A stretch of 64,000 nt of DNA, from contig CAJXQC010000010.1 in the NCBI GenBank assembly GCA_913058495.1, positions 51,778 through 115,777 of the forward strand, read 5' to 3'. Position 1 is the stretch's first letter; every line of letters starts with the position of its first letter. The notes below the pieces were generated by a model that saw only the letters and a program-made list of their open reading frames with translations, made no database searches and had not been told where the DNA came from. This document shows, piece by piece, positions 34,967 through 44,470 of the stretch. A program made the position numbers and the translations under genes. Origin of the DNA: an uncultured Balneola sp. Lineage in GTDB: Bacteria; Bacteroidota; Rhodothermia; Balneolales; Balneolaceae.

Positions 34967-36420
34967 TGAAAGTTAACTCAATAGTTGAAGGCTTTTTTTA
35001 TAATTCAGAAAAGACTCCCGATAAAACTGCATTAATATGGGGAAACGAAAAGATTTCTTATGAAGAGGTTTCTGAATGTATTTTAAAAGTAGCAGGTTTC
35101 CTGAAAAATCAAGGGGTTTCTGAAGGGGATAGGGTCGCATTTTATGGTGAAAAAAGCCCTTTATTTTTATATACATATTTTGCAACACATTTGATCAATG
35201 CGGTTGCAGTTCCTCTCGATATAAAATTACCTGATGAAAGACTGGCCGATTTAATTTCTCAGACAGAGCCACATATACTACTTCACCCTACTGATATCAG
35301 CCATTCTTTTAAACAACTTCCGTTTGATAAGAATCTATTAGATGCTGAGCCACTTAAGAGTTTCGAGTTTCCTGATAAGGATTTGACAGCGGATATACTT
35401 TTTACTACAGGAACTACCGGAAGCTCGAAGGGAGTGAAGTTAACACACCATAATATTTTAGCGGGAGCTGAGAATTCTAATATATTTATTGGTAACAATT
35501 CTTCTGATACTGAGATCATACCTTTGCCATTGCATCATGCATTTGGGTTGCGAAGATTAAGAACAAATATGCTTCTTGGAGCTACGGTAGTACTGGTAGA
35601 TGGTTTTATTTTTCCTAAGCTCTTTTTTGATGCAATGGAAAATTACGGAGCTAACGGAATATGTATGGTTCCTGCAGGATTCTCAATTGTGAAGAAGCTT
35701 ATGAAAAGAACCTATATCGATTACTTTAAAAAATTAAAGTATATAGAATTTGGTAGTTCTTCGATGGAAAACTCTGAGAAAAAGGATCTGGCTGAAGCTC
35801 TCCCTGACACAAGAATTTGTATGCATTATGGGTTAACAGAAGTAGCGGCAAATATTTTTATTGAGTTTCATGATGACGATTCAAAATTGAATGCCTTAGG
35901 AAAACCGAGTCCGAATACTTTGGTTAAGATCGTTAGTGATGCCGGAATAGAACAACCTACTAAGGAAGTTGGAGAGATTGTAGTAAAAGGAGCGGTTCAA
36001 ACCCCTGGATATTGGAAGAAGCCTGAGCTTACTAATGATTCCTTTATAAATGGTTGGTTCAAGACGGGAGATCTTGGGTTTGCTGATGAAGAAGGCTACA
36101 TATTTTTGAGTGGCAGAAAGGATGATGTCATGAATATTGGAGGGAAAAAAGTTTTCCCAGGAGAAATTGAGGAGATAATTAATCAACATATTCTTGTTAA
36201 AGATTCGGCATGCATATCAGTGAAAGAAAGTGGAGTGATAACAGGTGAAATGATCAAAGCGTTTGTTGTGCCTGAAAACAAAGAAAAGCTTGATTTAAAA
36301 GAGTTGATGAACTTTTTAAGAGAAAAGCTGGAGCCTTTTAAAATCCCAAGTGAAATAATTTTTATTTCCAGGATCCCTCATACATCTTCAGGTAAAAAGC
36401 AAAGAGATAAGTTGAAGTGA
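34966..36420 (+). CDS. ANL adenylate-forming acyl-ACP/CoA ligase
   Basis: This is a 484-residue AMP-forming enzyme. The P-loop FTTGTTGSSKG (146-156), the MHYGLTE motif, WFKTGDLG and GRKDDVMNIGG are all present, as is the C-terminal catalytic lysine in SSGKKQR (Lys477). It activates a carboxylic acid as acyl-AMP and would load it onto a thiol, most simply the ACP encoded directly upstream with a one-base overlap. The acid is not predictable from sequence here. It ends 11 bases from the convergent GT4 gene, so it closes the four-gene operon. Confidence 0.92.
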   Translation: MKVNSIVEGFFYNSEKTPDKTALIWGNEKISYEEVSECILKVAGFLKNQGVSEGDRVAFYGEKSPLFLYTYFATHLINAVAVPLDIKLPDERLADLISQTEPHILLHPTDISHSFKQLPFDKNLLDAEPLKSFEFPDKDLTADILFTTGTTGSSKGVKLTHHNILAGAENSNIFIGNNSSDTEIIPLPLHHAFGLRRLRTNMLLGATVVLVDGFIFPKLFFDAMENYGANGICMVPAGFSIVKKLMKRTYIDYFKKLKYIEFGSSSMENSEKKDLAEALPDTRICMHYGLTEVAANIFIEFHDDDSKLNALGKPSPNTLVKIVSDAGIEQPTKEVGEIVVKGAVQTPGYWKKPELTNDSFINGWFKTGDLGFADEEGYIFLSGRKDDVMNIGGKKVFPGEIEEIINQHILVKDSACISVKESGVITGEMIKAFVVPENKEKLDLKELMNFLREKLEPFKIPSEIIFISRIPHTSSGKKQRDKLK

Positions 36421-36431
36421 AAAACTCCGGA

Positions 36432-37742
36432 CTATTTTCTTTGCTCTATTTGGTCCTCTAATATTTCGGTAAGTCGGGCAGATAAATTATTAAAACTATA
36501 CTTTTCGACTTCATCTTGATCCTGTTCAAAAAGAATCTCTCCGTTTTGAGAAGCATCGTATACTCTTTGGATAAATCGATAAACACCTTCATCATCATTG
36601 TGGTCAAAAAATTCCCCAATATTAGTTTTTTGTACAAGATCTGATGCGGCGCCATCAATTGGTCCAATTCCAAGAACTGGTTTACGCGAAATCATATACT
36701 CAAATACTTTGGTAGATAATGCAAATTTACTATTCTTTGATTTGCCTATAGTTAGCAACAATAAATCTGATTGAACGGCCAAGTTTATCATTTCTTCATG
36801 TGAAATGTAATTACTAAAGCTAAACTTAATTTTAGAGGAGGTCTTTTTTAATTGGATCTGAATATCAGGGTCAATATTGCCATAAAATTCAAAGGCGATA
36901 TTGTTTGCTATTTCAGGATTTGATTCTTCAATCTTCTTAAGAGCATGTATAAGGCTGTCTGGTTTTTGATTGATCTTCATGCTACCGAAATATCTAATCG
37001 TAAATTTTGAGTTTGCTACTATCTGCTCTGTATTATCGATAATATGATCAGGATCAAAGCCATTTGTGATCCGGGTAACTTTATCTTGGATGTTATTTTC
37101 AGGAAAAAACCCATTATTAACTACAGTAATATGATCTGCTTTATCCAGTACAGCAGCTTCAAGCTTCCGATTCTTCTTTTTTGCTCGTTTACTCTGAGGG
37201 TTATCATCATAATAATATATGTTCGTCCAGGGATCCCGAAAGTCAGCAACCCATGGAAGCTTACTCCAGTCAGCTAATTTCTTGGCAACTAAATTGGTTG
37301 TAGGTGGCGGAGAAGTTGACAGAATAATATCAGGATTTTCTTGACGAATAATTTTTTTCCCAAGTGGAACAGCAAACCATTTCCATGTAAATTTTGCATC
37401 GGGAACCATAAGATTGAGGCGAGCCCAAACAGCAAGTTTTGATATCCAGCTAGTGTTTTTTCTATAAAATATAGATGGATTACTAGTCTTCTCTTTTTTC
37501 TTATGACCGGAACTAAGAAGCCCGACAGGCTCGATAATATTTGATCTGTATACCTTACATTTTTCAAAAATTGGGTGATCAGCTTCTTGAATAATTCCCG
37601 AAGCTGATTTCTTAGTAGTAAGTATTACTACTTCCCAATCATTTCTTAAAAGGTATTTTACAAATCTGGAAATACGGTAAGCTCCTACTCCTGCAAAAGG
37701 ATACCAGTAATAAGATATGATGAGTATCTTTTTACGACTCAC
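36432..37742 (-). CDS. Glycosyltransferase family 4
   Basis: This 436-residue GT-B glycosyltransferase has an N-terminal Rossmann domain opening KKILIISYYWYPFAGVGAYR (glycine-rich acceptor loop). The donor-binding domain contains RYFGSM and EYMISRKPVLGIG, where the family E-x7-E element sits. It transfers a sugar in glycan assembly; donor and acceptor are unknown. The GTG start at 37742 overlaps the end of the YfhO gene by 11 bases, indicating coupling. Confidence 0.88.
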   Translation of the reverse strand: MSRKKILIISYYWYPFAGVGAYRISRFVKYLLRNDWEVVILTTKKSASGIIQEADHPIFEKCKVYRSNIIEPVGLLSSGHKKKEKTSNPSIFYRKNTSWISKLAVWARLNLMVPDAKFTWKWFAVPLGKKIIRQENPDIILSTSPPPTTNLVAKKLADWSKLPWVADFRDPWTNIYYYDDNPQSKRAKKKNRKLEAAVLDKADHITVVNNGFFPENNIQDKVTRITNGFDPDHIIDNTEQIVANSKFTIRYFGSMKINQKPDSLIHALKKIEESNPEIANNIAFEFYGNIDPDIQIQLKKTSSKIKFSFSNYISHEEMINLAVQSDLLLLTIGKSKNSKFALSTKVFEYMISRKPVLGIGPIDGAASDLVQKTNIGEFFDHNDDEGVYRFIQRVYDASQNGEILFEQDQDEVEKYSFNNLSARLTEILEDQIEQRK

Positions 37743-40209
37743 CTAATTTCTTTCTTTTAAAATAATTCAGCCCGAATAATAGAGCGATCAAAATTTGAAA
37801 TCCCAGACTAACCCAAGATAATGTTACACCAATTGAGTAAGATTTAGGCTTGAATTCTAACTTTAAGGTATGCTCACCTTCAGGTATTTCAAATCCCCGT
37901 AAAACAAAATTAGTTTTATAGATAGGGATTTCATTTCCATTCAATGTTGCAACCCACCCAGCTGGATAATAGATCTCACTTAGAACTAAAAAGCCGGGCT
38001 TACCTCTTTTTAAGGCTAGTGTCATTTCTGCACCTGTATATTCTGTTACCTCTACTTTAGATGTACTATCAGGTGATGTTGAAAGTGTCTCTGTAGTCTC
38101 GACAACTGCAATCGAAGAATAATCAACATTTGGTTGTTCAACAAAATCATAAGCTTCATTTGGAGTTGCAGCGGTTACTAATGAATCTACAAAAAAGGCT
38201 TTGGGTAATAATTTCTCATTTTTATAAACAGTACCTCCTGTGCTATTGAAAACAGGTGTGAGGCCAGGAATATTTAAACCCTGTTGATAGGTTATATATT
38301 TGATATTTAAAGCACCCAAAAGGTCAAGATTTAAACCGGCATTGCCTTTGAACAGTGGTCCGCCATTTGCCTGAAGGTCAGCAACAATACTAAGTTTTGC
38401 ACCTGTATAACCCCCAATAGTTGGGTAAAAGTAAGAAGGAACTGCATTACTGAAGGCTCCATCCATCAACGGAAATACTCTGTATTCGTATTCACCATTA
38501 TCAGAATAAATGTTATCCATAATATATTGATCAGTATCTCTTTTCTGAGATTCTAAATAACGCTCAGGACTAACATTCGCACTTACGATAACTTGCTCAG
38601 GCACATAACGCTTTCCTACACTTATCATGTCGAAACCGGTTACAATTATTAATCCAATGGATGCAATGGCAATTGAGATCTTTTGTTTTAGAGTCAACCA
38701 AATTATTGCACATGAAAAGACTAAAAATAATCCAAACCTAAACAGGTCTTTATTTGCTCCGTCTTTCCTGTCAGGTACAAAATTTTGATCAACGTAACTG
38801 ATAGCTCTTTGTCTAACCTGAGGATTATTCGGGTTAACGTTATTTTGTTGAGCTATTTGATTAGCAATATTTTCGACCTCTCCCGGCTTAGTAAAGTCCA
38901 TGGTTTTTACCTGGATCAATACAAAAGCGAATATAAATAGAGTTACACCTAGTGGTACATATAATTCCTTTAATGAAACAGATTTATTTTTTAAAAATTC
39001 AAAAAACCAGGAAAGACCATATATAGCTACAACGGAATAACAAAAAGCGGTGAGAACAAGCCAGGTTTCAGGGGCTCTGAATTTGTCAAAGAATGGGATG
39101 ATATTAAATGCCAGTTCGTTGATGAGCGCAAAGTTTTCTCCCCAGGAAAAAATAAGAGCCAAAGTGCCGGCACCAAAGAAAACGAACATTGTCTTTCCCT
39201 TTTGTTTGAATAATGCCATCAAAAGGAAAGGCAGAGTTATAGCTCCAAGATAATGAGGGCCAGAAGTCACAGACTTAGGACCGAAATATGTTGGCGAAGC
39301 TCCTCCAAAAATTTCAGGGACAAATAGTGTCAATGATTCTTTAATTCCCTGAGACCAGGCAAAAGCATAGCTTGTGGACAAACCGGAAGAACCATCAAGT
39401 GCGGAACCACCTCTTATGCTAAATTGAGAGTATTCCTGAAGTGTTAGAAAACTTCTCGCATGGCCCATTATCCCAATTATTCCACCAACGAATAATAAAG
39501 CAGTGATAAAGCCAAATTGTTTAAGATCTTTTTCTTTTATCAATTTCCAAGAATCCGATATCCAAAGAAAACCTATTAAATACATAAAGTAATATGTTAT
39601 CTGAGGATGTCCTGCACGAACTTCTAAAGCCAAAGCTACTGAGAATAAAAGTAGGCCGGCTAATTTATTTTTTGAATGAATAAGCTTCCAATAACCGGCT
39701 AATATCCATGGTGCATAGGCGAGCGCTGCAAATTTTGAAGTATGACCCGCGCCAATAATAATCGGGAAATAGGTGGTTAAAGAATAAAGCAAACTCCCTA
39801 AAACTGCTGTAAGAGGCTTAAAGCCCATTAATATCAGCAAAAAGTACATGCCTGATAACATTATCCAGTAAGGAAATGCTGGATAAATAGAATAAAATAA
39901 TTTATAAAGGTTGTCTAAATGTGGTACAGACTTTACTATAGAAACAACATATGCGGGCATACCCATATACATGTTTTCAACCCACAGAGGCTCTTCTCCA
40001 TATTTTTCTCTGTAATCTATTACTGATTCTGCCCCGGCTCTCCATTGAGTAATGTCGTGGCGTTGAAATTCTTTACCTCCAATCGTAGTTGCGGTAAACA
40101 GAATAAATGGCACCAAAAAAAGAAAAGACAGGGCAATCAGGTGCTGTTTTACTTCCGAAAGATTGTAGAAAAACCCTTCATTCGTGTCTTGAGTATCAGA
40201 ATCTTTCAT
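37732..40209 (-). CDS. YfhO-family polytopic membrane protein (GT-C fold)
   Basis: This 825-residue protein has an N-terminal cytosolic stretch, about 12 transmembrane segments and two extracytoplasmic regions (about 430-480 and 520-790). A final transmembrane helix precedes the KRKK tail. This is the bacterial YfhO family, related to GT-C transferases that use polyprenyl-phosphate sugars to decorate envelope polymers. The first Met used is at 40209 (MKDSDTQDTNEG), 4 bases after the gatC stop; an in-frame TTG upstream would overlap gatC. It probably shares mRNA with gatC and the GT4 gene. Confidence 0.88.
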   Translation of the reverse strand: MKDSDTQDTNEGFFYNLSEVKQHLIALSFLFLVPFILFTATTIGGKEFQRHDITQWRAGAESVIDYREKYGEEPLWVENMYMGMPAYVVSIVKSVPHLDNLYKLFYSIYPAFPYWIMLSGMYFLLILMGFKPLTAVLGSLLYSLTTYFPIIIGAGHTSKFAALAYAPWILAGYWKLIHSKNKLAGLLLFSVALALEVRAGHPQITYYFMYLIGFLWISDSWKLIKEKDLKQFGFITALLFVGGIIGIMGHARSFLTLQEYSQFSIRGGSALDGSSGLSTSYAFAWSQGIKESLTLFVPEIFGGASPTYFGPKSVTSGPHYLGAITLPFLLMALFKQKGKTMFVFFGAGTLALIFSWGENFALINELAFNIIPFFDKFRAPETWLVLTAFCYSVVAIYGLSWFFEFLKNKSVSLKELYVPLGVTLFIFAFVLIQVKTMDFTKPGEVENIANQIAQQNNVNPNNPQVRQRAISYVDQNFVPDRKDGANKDLFRFGLFLVFSCAIIWLTLKQKISIAIASIGLIIVTGFDMISVGKRYVPEQVIVSANVSPERYLESQKRDTDQYIMDNIYSDNGEYEYRVFPLMDGAFSNAVPSYFYPTIGGYTGAKLSIVADLQANGGPLFKGNAGLNLDLLGALNIKYITYQQGLNIPGLTPVFNSTGGTVYKNEKLLPKAFFVDSLVTAATPNEAYDFVEQPNVDYSSIAVVETTETLSTSPDSTSKVEVTEYTGAEMTLALKRGKPGFLVLSEIYYPAGWVATLNGNEIPIYKTNFVLRGFEIPEGEHTLKLEFKPKSYSIGVTLSWVSLGFQILIALLFGLNYFKRKKLGES

Positions 40210-40213
40210 AATA

Positions 40214-40501
40214 TTATTCAATTACCTTTGGTACTCGGAAGTAATCTGAATCAGCATCAGGAGCATTCTTGAGAGCGTCTTCATGTGAAAGCGGCTCTTT
40301 TGCTTCATCTTTTCTAAACCGGCTATCAAGGTCGATTACATGTTCCAAAGGAGCAACATTGGAAGTATCTACTTCATTTAAAAGCTCCATGTATTCTAAA
40401 ATACTGCTCATATCCTTAGCATAGGACTTAGCCTCTTCATCAGTTACCTGAAGTCTGGCAAGGTTAGCTATATAATGAACATCTTTTTCTGATACAGACA
40501 T
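40214..40501 (-). CDS. gatC: Aspartyl/glutamyl-tRNA amidotransferase subunit C
   Basis: This 95-residue subunit of the GatCAB complex supports amidation of misacylated Glu-tRNA(Gln)/Asp-tRNA(Asn). The hallmark sequences YIANLARLQVTDEEA, ILEYMELLNEVDTSNVAPLEHV and LRxD-like residues are present, and length fits the family exactly. gatA and gatB are not in the window. It heads the reverse unit gatC-yfhO-GT4, an unusual partnership that probably only reflects transcriptional linkage. Confidence 0.95.
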   Translation of the reverse strand: MSVSEKDVHYIANLARLQVTDEEAKSYAKDMSSILEYMELLNEVDTSNVAPLEHVIDLDSRFRKDEAKEPLSHEDALKNAPDADSDYFRVPKVIE

Positions 40502-40639
40502 ATAGTATTTATTATTAATTTAAATGAGGGTGAATTTAAGAAAGATTAAGTGAAAGGTTAATTCTATATTCAAAAAAAGACCTAATGCTTGGGAAATTAT
40601 TGAAATTATACCCATTTTCGATCAGCTAATTCATTAAGA

Positions 40640-40912
40640 ATGATAAAGAAGAAAATAACAATTAAAAATTCATCGGGTTTGCATGCCAGACCATCCGCTG
40701 CATTAGTAAAAACTGCGAGTAAGTTTACTTCGGATTTTTTTATTCATTTTTATGGTTATAAGGTTAATGGGAAAAGTATTTTAGGTGTTATGACCTTAGC
40801 TGCTGAACACGGAGCAGAACTAGAACTTGAATTTGAAGGGAGTGATGAGAAAGAGGCTATGAAAACGATTACTGAGCTGATTGATAATAAATTTGGCCTT
40901 AAGGATGAGTGA
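40640..40912 (+). CDS. ptsH: HPr phosphocarrier protein
   Basis: This 90-residue PTS phosphocarrier has the active-site histidine His15 in GLHARPSA. The regulatory serine Ser46 lies in NGKSILGVM at the exact spacing used by HPr kinase targets. So it can in principle take phosphate from enzyme I and be phosphorylated by HprK. It overlaps enzyme I by 8 bases. No sugar-specific EII gene is seen in the window, so a regulatory PTS is possible. Confidence 0.95.
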   Translation: MIKKKITIKNSSGLHARPSAALVKTASKFTSDFFIHFYGYKVNGKSILGVMTLAAEHGAELELEFEGSDEKEAMKTITELIDNKFGLKDE

Positions 40913-42620
40913 AATTGAGAGTGTAGATCATAAAATTATTAGTGGAATACCAGGAAACTCGGGAATTGCCATTGGTAATATTGTCTGTATCAACAATAAG
41001 AGACGAAAAGTGCTTCCAAAATCCATTTCTGTTTCGGAAATAGATTTTCATCTAAATAATTTTAAAGATGGAAGAACGGCTTTAGTAGCTGAGCTATCTG
41101 ATATGTTAGAATATCTGGATGCACAATCAGGTTCGATTATTGAGACCCAAAAGCAAATTGTTTTGGACTCCGAAGTAGAAAAAAGAGTGGAGTCTATGAT
41201 AAAAGATGAGCTGCTCTCCAGCGATTTCGCAGTTTACAAAACTTTTTGTGATTTCATTGAAAGATTAAAAGAAAGTGGATCTGAGCTTTTTCGACAACGA
41301 ATAGTAGATCTGGAGAATCTTAGAGACCGCTTTATTGATGTGATTTGTGACGATGAAAAAAGCTTTTCAATTAAAAAAGGGACTATTCTTGTAACTAAAG
41401 AGCTCAGTCCGGCAGAATTAGTGACCCTTCACGCCGACGGTTTATCAGGGTTAGTAATGGAAAAAGGGGGGATTACATCTCATGCGGCCTTAATTGCTCA
41501 ATCACTTGAAATTCCATGTATAGTTAGCGCAAAAAATGCTACATCTAAAGCATTTAACACAAAGGGAATATTAGATGGAAGGGAAGGGCTTCTGATTCTG
41601 GAGCCGGAAAAGGAGATGCTGGATAGTTATAAAACTAAACTTAAAAAGCTAAAAAAAACCCAGAAAAGATTACTTGATAACATCAATGAGCCTTCTCTAA
41701 CTAAATCGGGAACAGAATTTTTTCTTTCTGCAAATATAGAATTTGAGTCAGAGCTGAATCAATTGAAAAAATATAATGCTACAAATATTGGTCTGCTCAG
41801 AACGGAAGGGTTGCTTTTCAGTAATAAAACTGAGTTCGATGATCAGATAAGATTTTATGAATCAGTATTATCCTCCACAGAGGGTAGTGTTACATTTAGG
41901 CTGTTTGATGTAGGTGGGGATAAATTAAATGCTAAAATTCCTGAAGAAGCTAATCCCTTTTTGGGTTGGAGAGGCATTAGAATGCTTTTAGATGAAAAAG
42001 ATCTATTGGAAACCCAACTTAAAGCACTATTGATTTGTGCAGGCAAAAATAAAGGTCGCGTAAAGATTTTAATACCGATGGTCTCGGTTGAAGAAGAAAT
42101 ACTTCAGCTCAAAAAAATAATCACAAAGCTACAACAGGATCTATCCAATTCAGGGCATAAAATTGATAATAAAGTAGCTTTAGGTGCTATGATAGAAGTT
42201 CCAAGCGCTGCGTTAAATGCAGAAAAGCTTACAGAACACCTGGATTTTATGAGTATAGGAACAAACGATCTTACTCAATATACCATGGCCGTGGATAGAG
42301 GCAATGAAAAAATATGTTCGCTATATCAGCAACAACATCCTTCACTTTGGAAGCTCATTAAGATTACAGCTGATGCATCAGCTAAAACAAATACTGAAAT
42401 TGCAGTATGTGGAGAATTGTCAGGAAATGTGCTCGGAGCTTGTGGATTGATTGGGTTGGGAATCAGAAATTTAAGCATGATCTCAAATGCTATACCAAAA
42501 GTAAAAGAAGAACTTATAAGTCATAACGATTCGGAGTTTAAAGAACTTGCCGAATCCTTTTTGGCGGCATCAAACACAAAACAAATAAAAGAAAAATTCG
42601 AAGACTGGAGAGTTCATTAA
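40905..42620 (+). CDS. ptsI: PTS enzyme I (phosphoenolpyruvate-protein phosphotransferase)
   Basis: This 571-residue enzyme transfers phosphate from PEP to HPr. The phospho-histidine lies in KGGITSHAALIAQ (His193), the PEP-binding blocks LLRTEGLLF and GWRGIRMLLD are present, and the catalytic Cys is in VCGELSGN. There is no GAF domain, so it is a standard EI and not EI-Ntr. The start is placed at the ATG at 40905, inside the end of ptsH; an upstream in-frame alternative would overlap more of ptsH. It is translationally coupled to ptsH and followed directly by the isomerase gene. Confidence 0.95.
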   Translation: MSEIESVDHKIISGIPGNSGIAIGNIVCINNKRRKVLPKSISVSEIDFHLNNFKDGRTALVAELSDMLEYLDAQSGSIIETQKQIVLDSEVEKRVESMIKDELLSSDFAVYKTFCDFIERLKESGSELFRQRIVDLENLRDRFIDVICDDEKSFSIKKGTILVTKELSPAELVTLHADGLSGLVMEKGGITSHAALIAQSLEIPCIVSAKNATSKAFNTKGILDGREGLLILEPEKEMLDSYKTKLKKLKKTQKRLLDNINEPSLTKSGTEFFLSANIEFESELNQLKKYNATNIGLLRTEGLLFSNKTEFDDQIRFYESVLSSTEGSVTFRLFDVGGDKLNAKIPEEANPFLGWRGIRMLLDEKDLLETQLKALLICAGKNKGRVKILIPMVSVEEEILQLKKIITKLQQDLSNSGHKIDNKVALGAMIEVPSAALNAEKLTEHLDFMSIGTNDLTQYTMAVDRGNEKICSLYQQQHPSLWKLIKITADASAKTNTEIAVCGELSGNVLGACGLIGLGIRNLSMISNAIPKVKEELISHNDSEFKELAESFLAASNTKQIKEKFEDWRVH

Positions 42621-43670
42621 ATGAAGATCAGTAAAGAACTAATAAATAAAGTAGACTCCGGAAATATGTGGGGATTGATATCAAGCTTTCCAAATCATTG
42701 GAATGAAGTGATGAAGCTCACTGAAGATATTACACTCAATATTGATAGTGCAAAAATCAGAAATATTTGTTTTGCCGGCATGGGAGGTTCTGCCATTGGC
42801 GCAGATCTCATCAGGGCATATTCTTTAAAGTCATGTCCTCATCCGGTTCAGGTAAACAGACATTATGAAGTCCCAAATTACATAAATGAAGAAACACTGT
42901 TCATAGCTTGTAGTTTTTCAGGAAATACTGAAGAAACTTTAACAGCTCTTTCATCAGCACTGGAAAAAGGAGCACAGGTTGTAGGAGTTACTTCCGGAGG
43001 TACATTAAAAAAACAAGCCATAGAACACGAATTTGATTACATACAAATTCCTGGCGGTATGCCTCCAAGAGCAGCGTTGGCCTATAGCTTTGTACCTCTC
43101 TTTAGAGTATTTCAGACATTGGGATTTCTGGATGAACCAAACAGTGTTTTGGATGATAATTATAATTTATTGAGAGACGGTGTCTCGAAGTTTACAGATG
43201 TTGATGATAACGATGCGTTGGCTTTAGCTCGTGAGCTTAATGAATCACTTCCTATAATTTACAGCGATGCTTTATTGATGGAGCCGGTTAACTTGCGTTG
43301 GAGAGGACAGATTGAAGAGAATTCCAAAATGCTAGTGTACGGAAACCTTATTCCGGAAATGAATCATAATGAAATTGTAGGTTGGGAACATATTGCTCAT
43401 CTGGCAGGTAGACTTACAGTAGTAATGCTGAAAGATCAGGATGACAATCCAAGGGTTACTAAGAGGATGGAAATAGTAAAAGAGTTGGTTATGGATCAGG
43501 CTTTATCCGTTATTGAAATTTCAACCATAGGAAACAGTAGATTGGAAAGAATGTTTTCTTTAGTGCAACTGGCAGATTGGGTAAGTATGTATTTAGCATT
43601 GTTAAATGAAATTGATCCAACTCCAATAGCAAAAATAGATATCCTGAAAAGTAAACTTGCAGAAGTTTAA
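42621..43670 (+). CDS. Bifunctional phosphoglucose/phosphomannose isomerase
   Basis: This is a 349-residue SIS-domain isomerase. Sugar-phosphate-binding signatures FAGMGGSAIGADL and CSFSGNTEET, the GGMPPRAALAY block and the C-terminal helix with HNEIVGWEH (catalytic Glu/His) match the dual-specificity PGI/PMI family first known from archaea. It interconverts glucose-6-P or mannose-6-P with fructose-6-P and could feed sugar-nucleotide synthesis. The start ATG touches the ptsI stop with no gap. Confidence 0.93.
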   Translation: MKISKELINKVDSGNMWGLISSFPNHWNEVMKLTEDITLNIDSAKIRNICFAGMGGSAIGADLIRAYSLKSCPHPVQVNRHYEVPNYINEETLFIACSFSGNTEETLTALSSALEKGAQVVGVTSGGTLKKQAIEHEFDYIQIPGGMPPRAALAYSFVPLFRVFQTLGFLDEPNSVLDDNYNLLRDGVSKFTDVDDNDALALARELNESLPIIYSDALLMEPVNLRWRGQIEENSKMLVYGNLIPEMNHNEIVGWEHIAHLAGRLTVVMLKDQDDNPRVTKRMEIVKELVMDQALSVIEISTIGNSRLERMFSLVQLADWVSMYLALLNEIDPTPIAKIDILKSKLAEV

Positions 43671-43690
43671 TAATATTTAAAATCCTAGCT

Positions 43691-44470
43691 TTGTTTGATA
43701 ATAAATTATTTCAACAAGACCTTACCACTACTTGGTTAGGTCAGGAATTAATACTTCTCGAAGAAATTGATTCAACAAATAATTATGCAAAAAAAATAGA
43801 AAAAGCTGTTCCGGGTACCGTAATCCTGGCTGAGGATCAAATAACGGGTAAAGGTCAATACAAAAAAATCTGGACTTCAGAGCCAGGGAAAAATCTTACC
43901 TTTAGTATTGTCTTTACACCTACAAAAGCTGACAGAATCTCACTTTTGACATTGGCATGTGCTTCAGCAATTGAAGATGTAGTTTGTAAGTATTTTGATG
44001 ATTGTTCAATAGACCTGAAGTGGCCCAACGATGTAATTTGTGATGGAAAAAAAATATCAGGACTACTCACAGAGGTTATTCATAACGGAAATAAGATAGA
44101 CAGAGTTATAGTTGGGATCGGACTGAATGTTAATCAGGAAAAGTTTGAAGGAGAGTTGAGCGACACAGCTACAGCTATGAAAGCTATTTCAGGAAAGGAA
44201 GAATCGCGGGAAAAATTACTTTGTGATCTGCTCGTACGCATAGAGTATAATTATCAGAGATGGGTAAATAGCAGTATAGATCTTATAAAAGAGATCAACC
44301 CAAAACTGCAAGGTTATGGCGATTGGATCACTTTAGAGGTAAACGGAAAACCATTATCAGATAAAAATAAATTTTTAGGGATGAACGAACTTGGTTCTCT
44401 TCAGGTGTTGAATAAAGAACTTGGAGTGGATACCTTCTCCTATGAGCAAATCAGAGTACTTGTTGATTGA
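43691..44470 (+). CDS. birA: Biotin-[acetyl-CoA-carboxylase] ligase
   Basis: This 259-residue enzyme attaches biotin to carboxyl-carrier proteins. STNNYA, the biotinyl-adenylate loop GKGQYKKIW (family form GRGRRGRxW), LKWPNDV and KISGLL are all seen. There is no DNA-binding helix-turn-helix, so it is a non-regulatory, group I type. A TTG start (43691) is used since no upstream ATG is in frame and the N-terminus fits. The 3' end overlaps tilS by 29 bases. Confidence 0.93.
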   Translation: MFDNKLFQQDLTTTWLGQELILLEEIDSTNNYAKKIEKAVPGTVILAEDQITGKGQYKKIWTSEPGKNLTFSIVFTPTKADRISLLTLACASAIEDVVCKYFDDCSIDLKWPNDVICDGKKISGLLTEVIHNGNKIDRVIVGIGLNVNQEKFEGELSDTATAMKAISGKEESREKLLCDLLVRIEYNYQRWVNSSIDLIKEINPKLQGYGDWITLEVNGKPLSDKNKFLGMNELGSLQVLNKELGVDTFSYEQIRVLVD

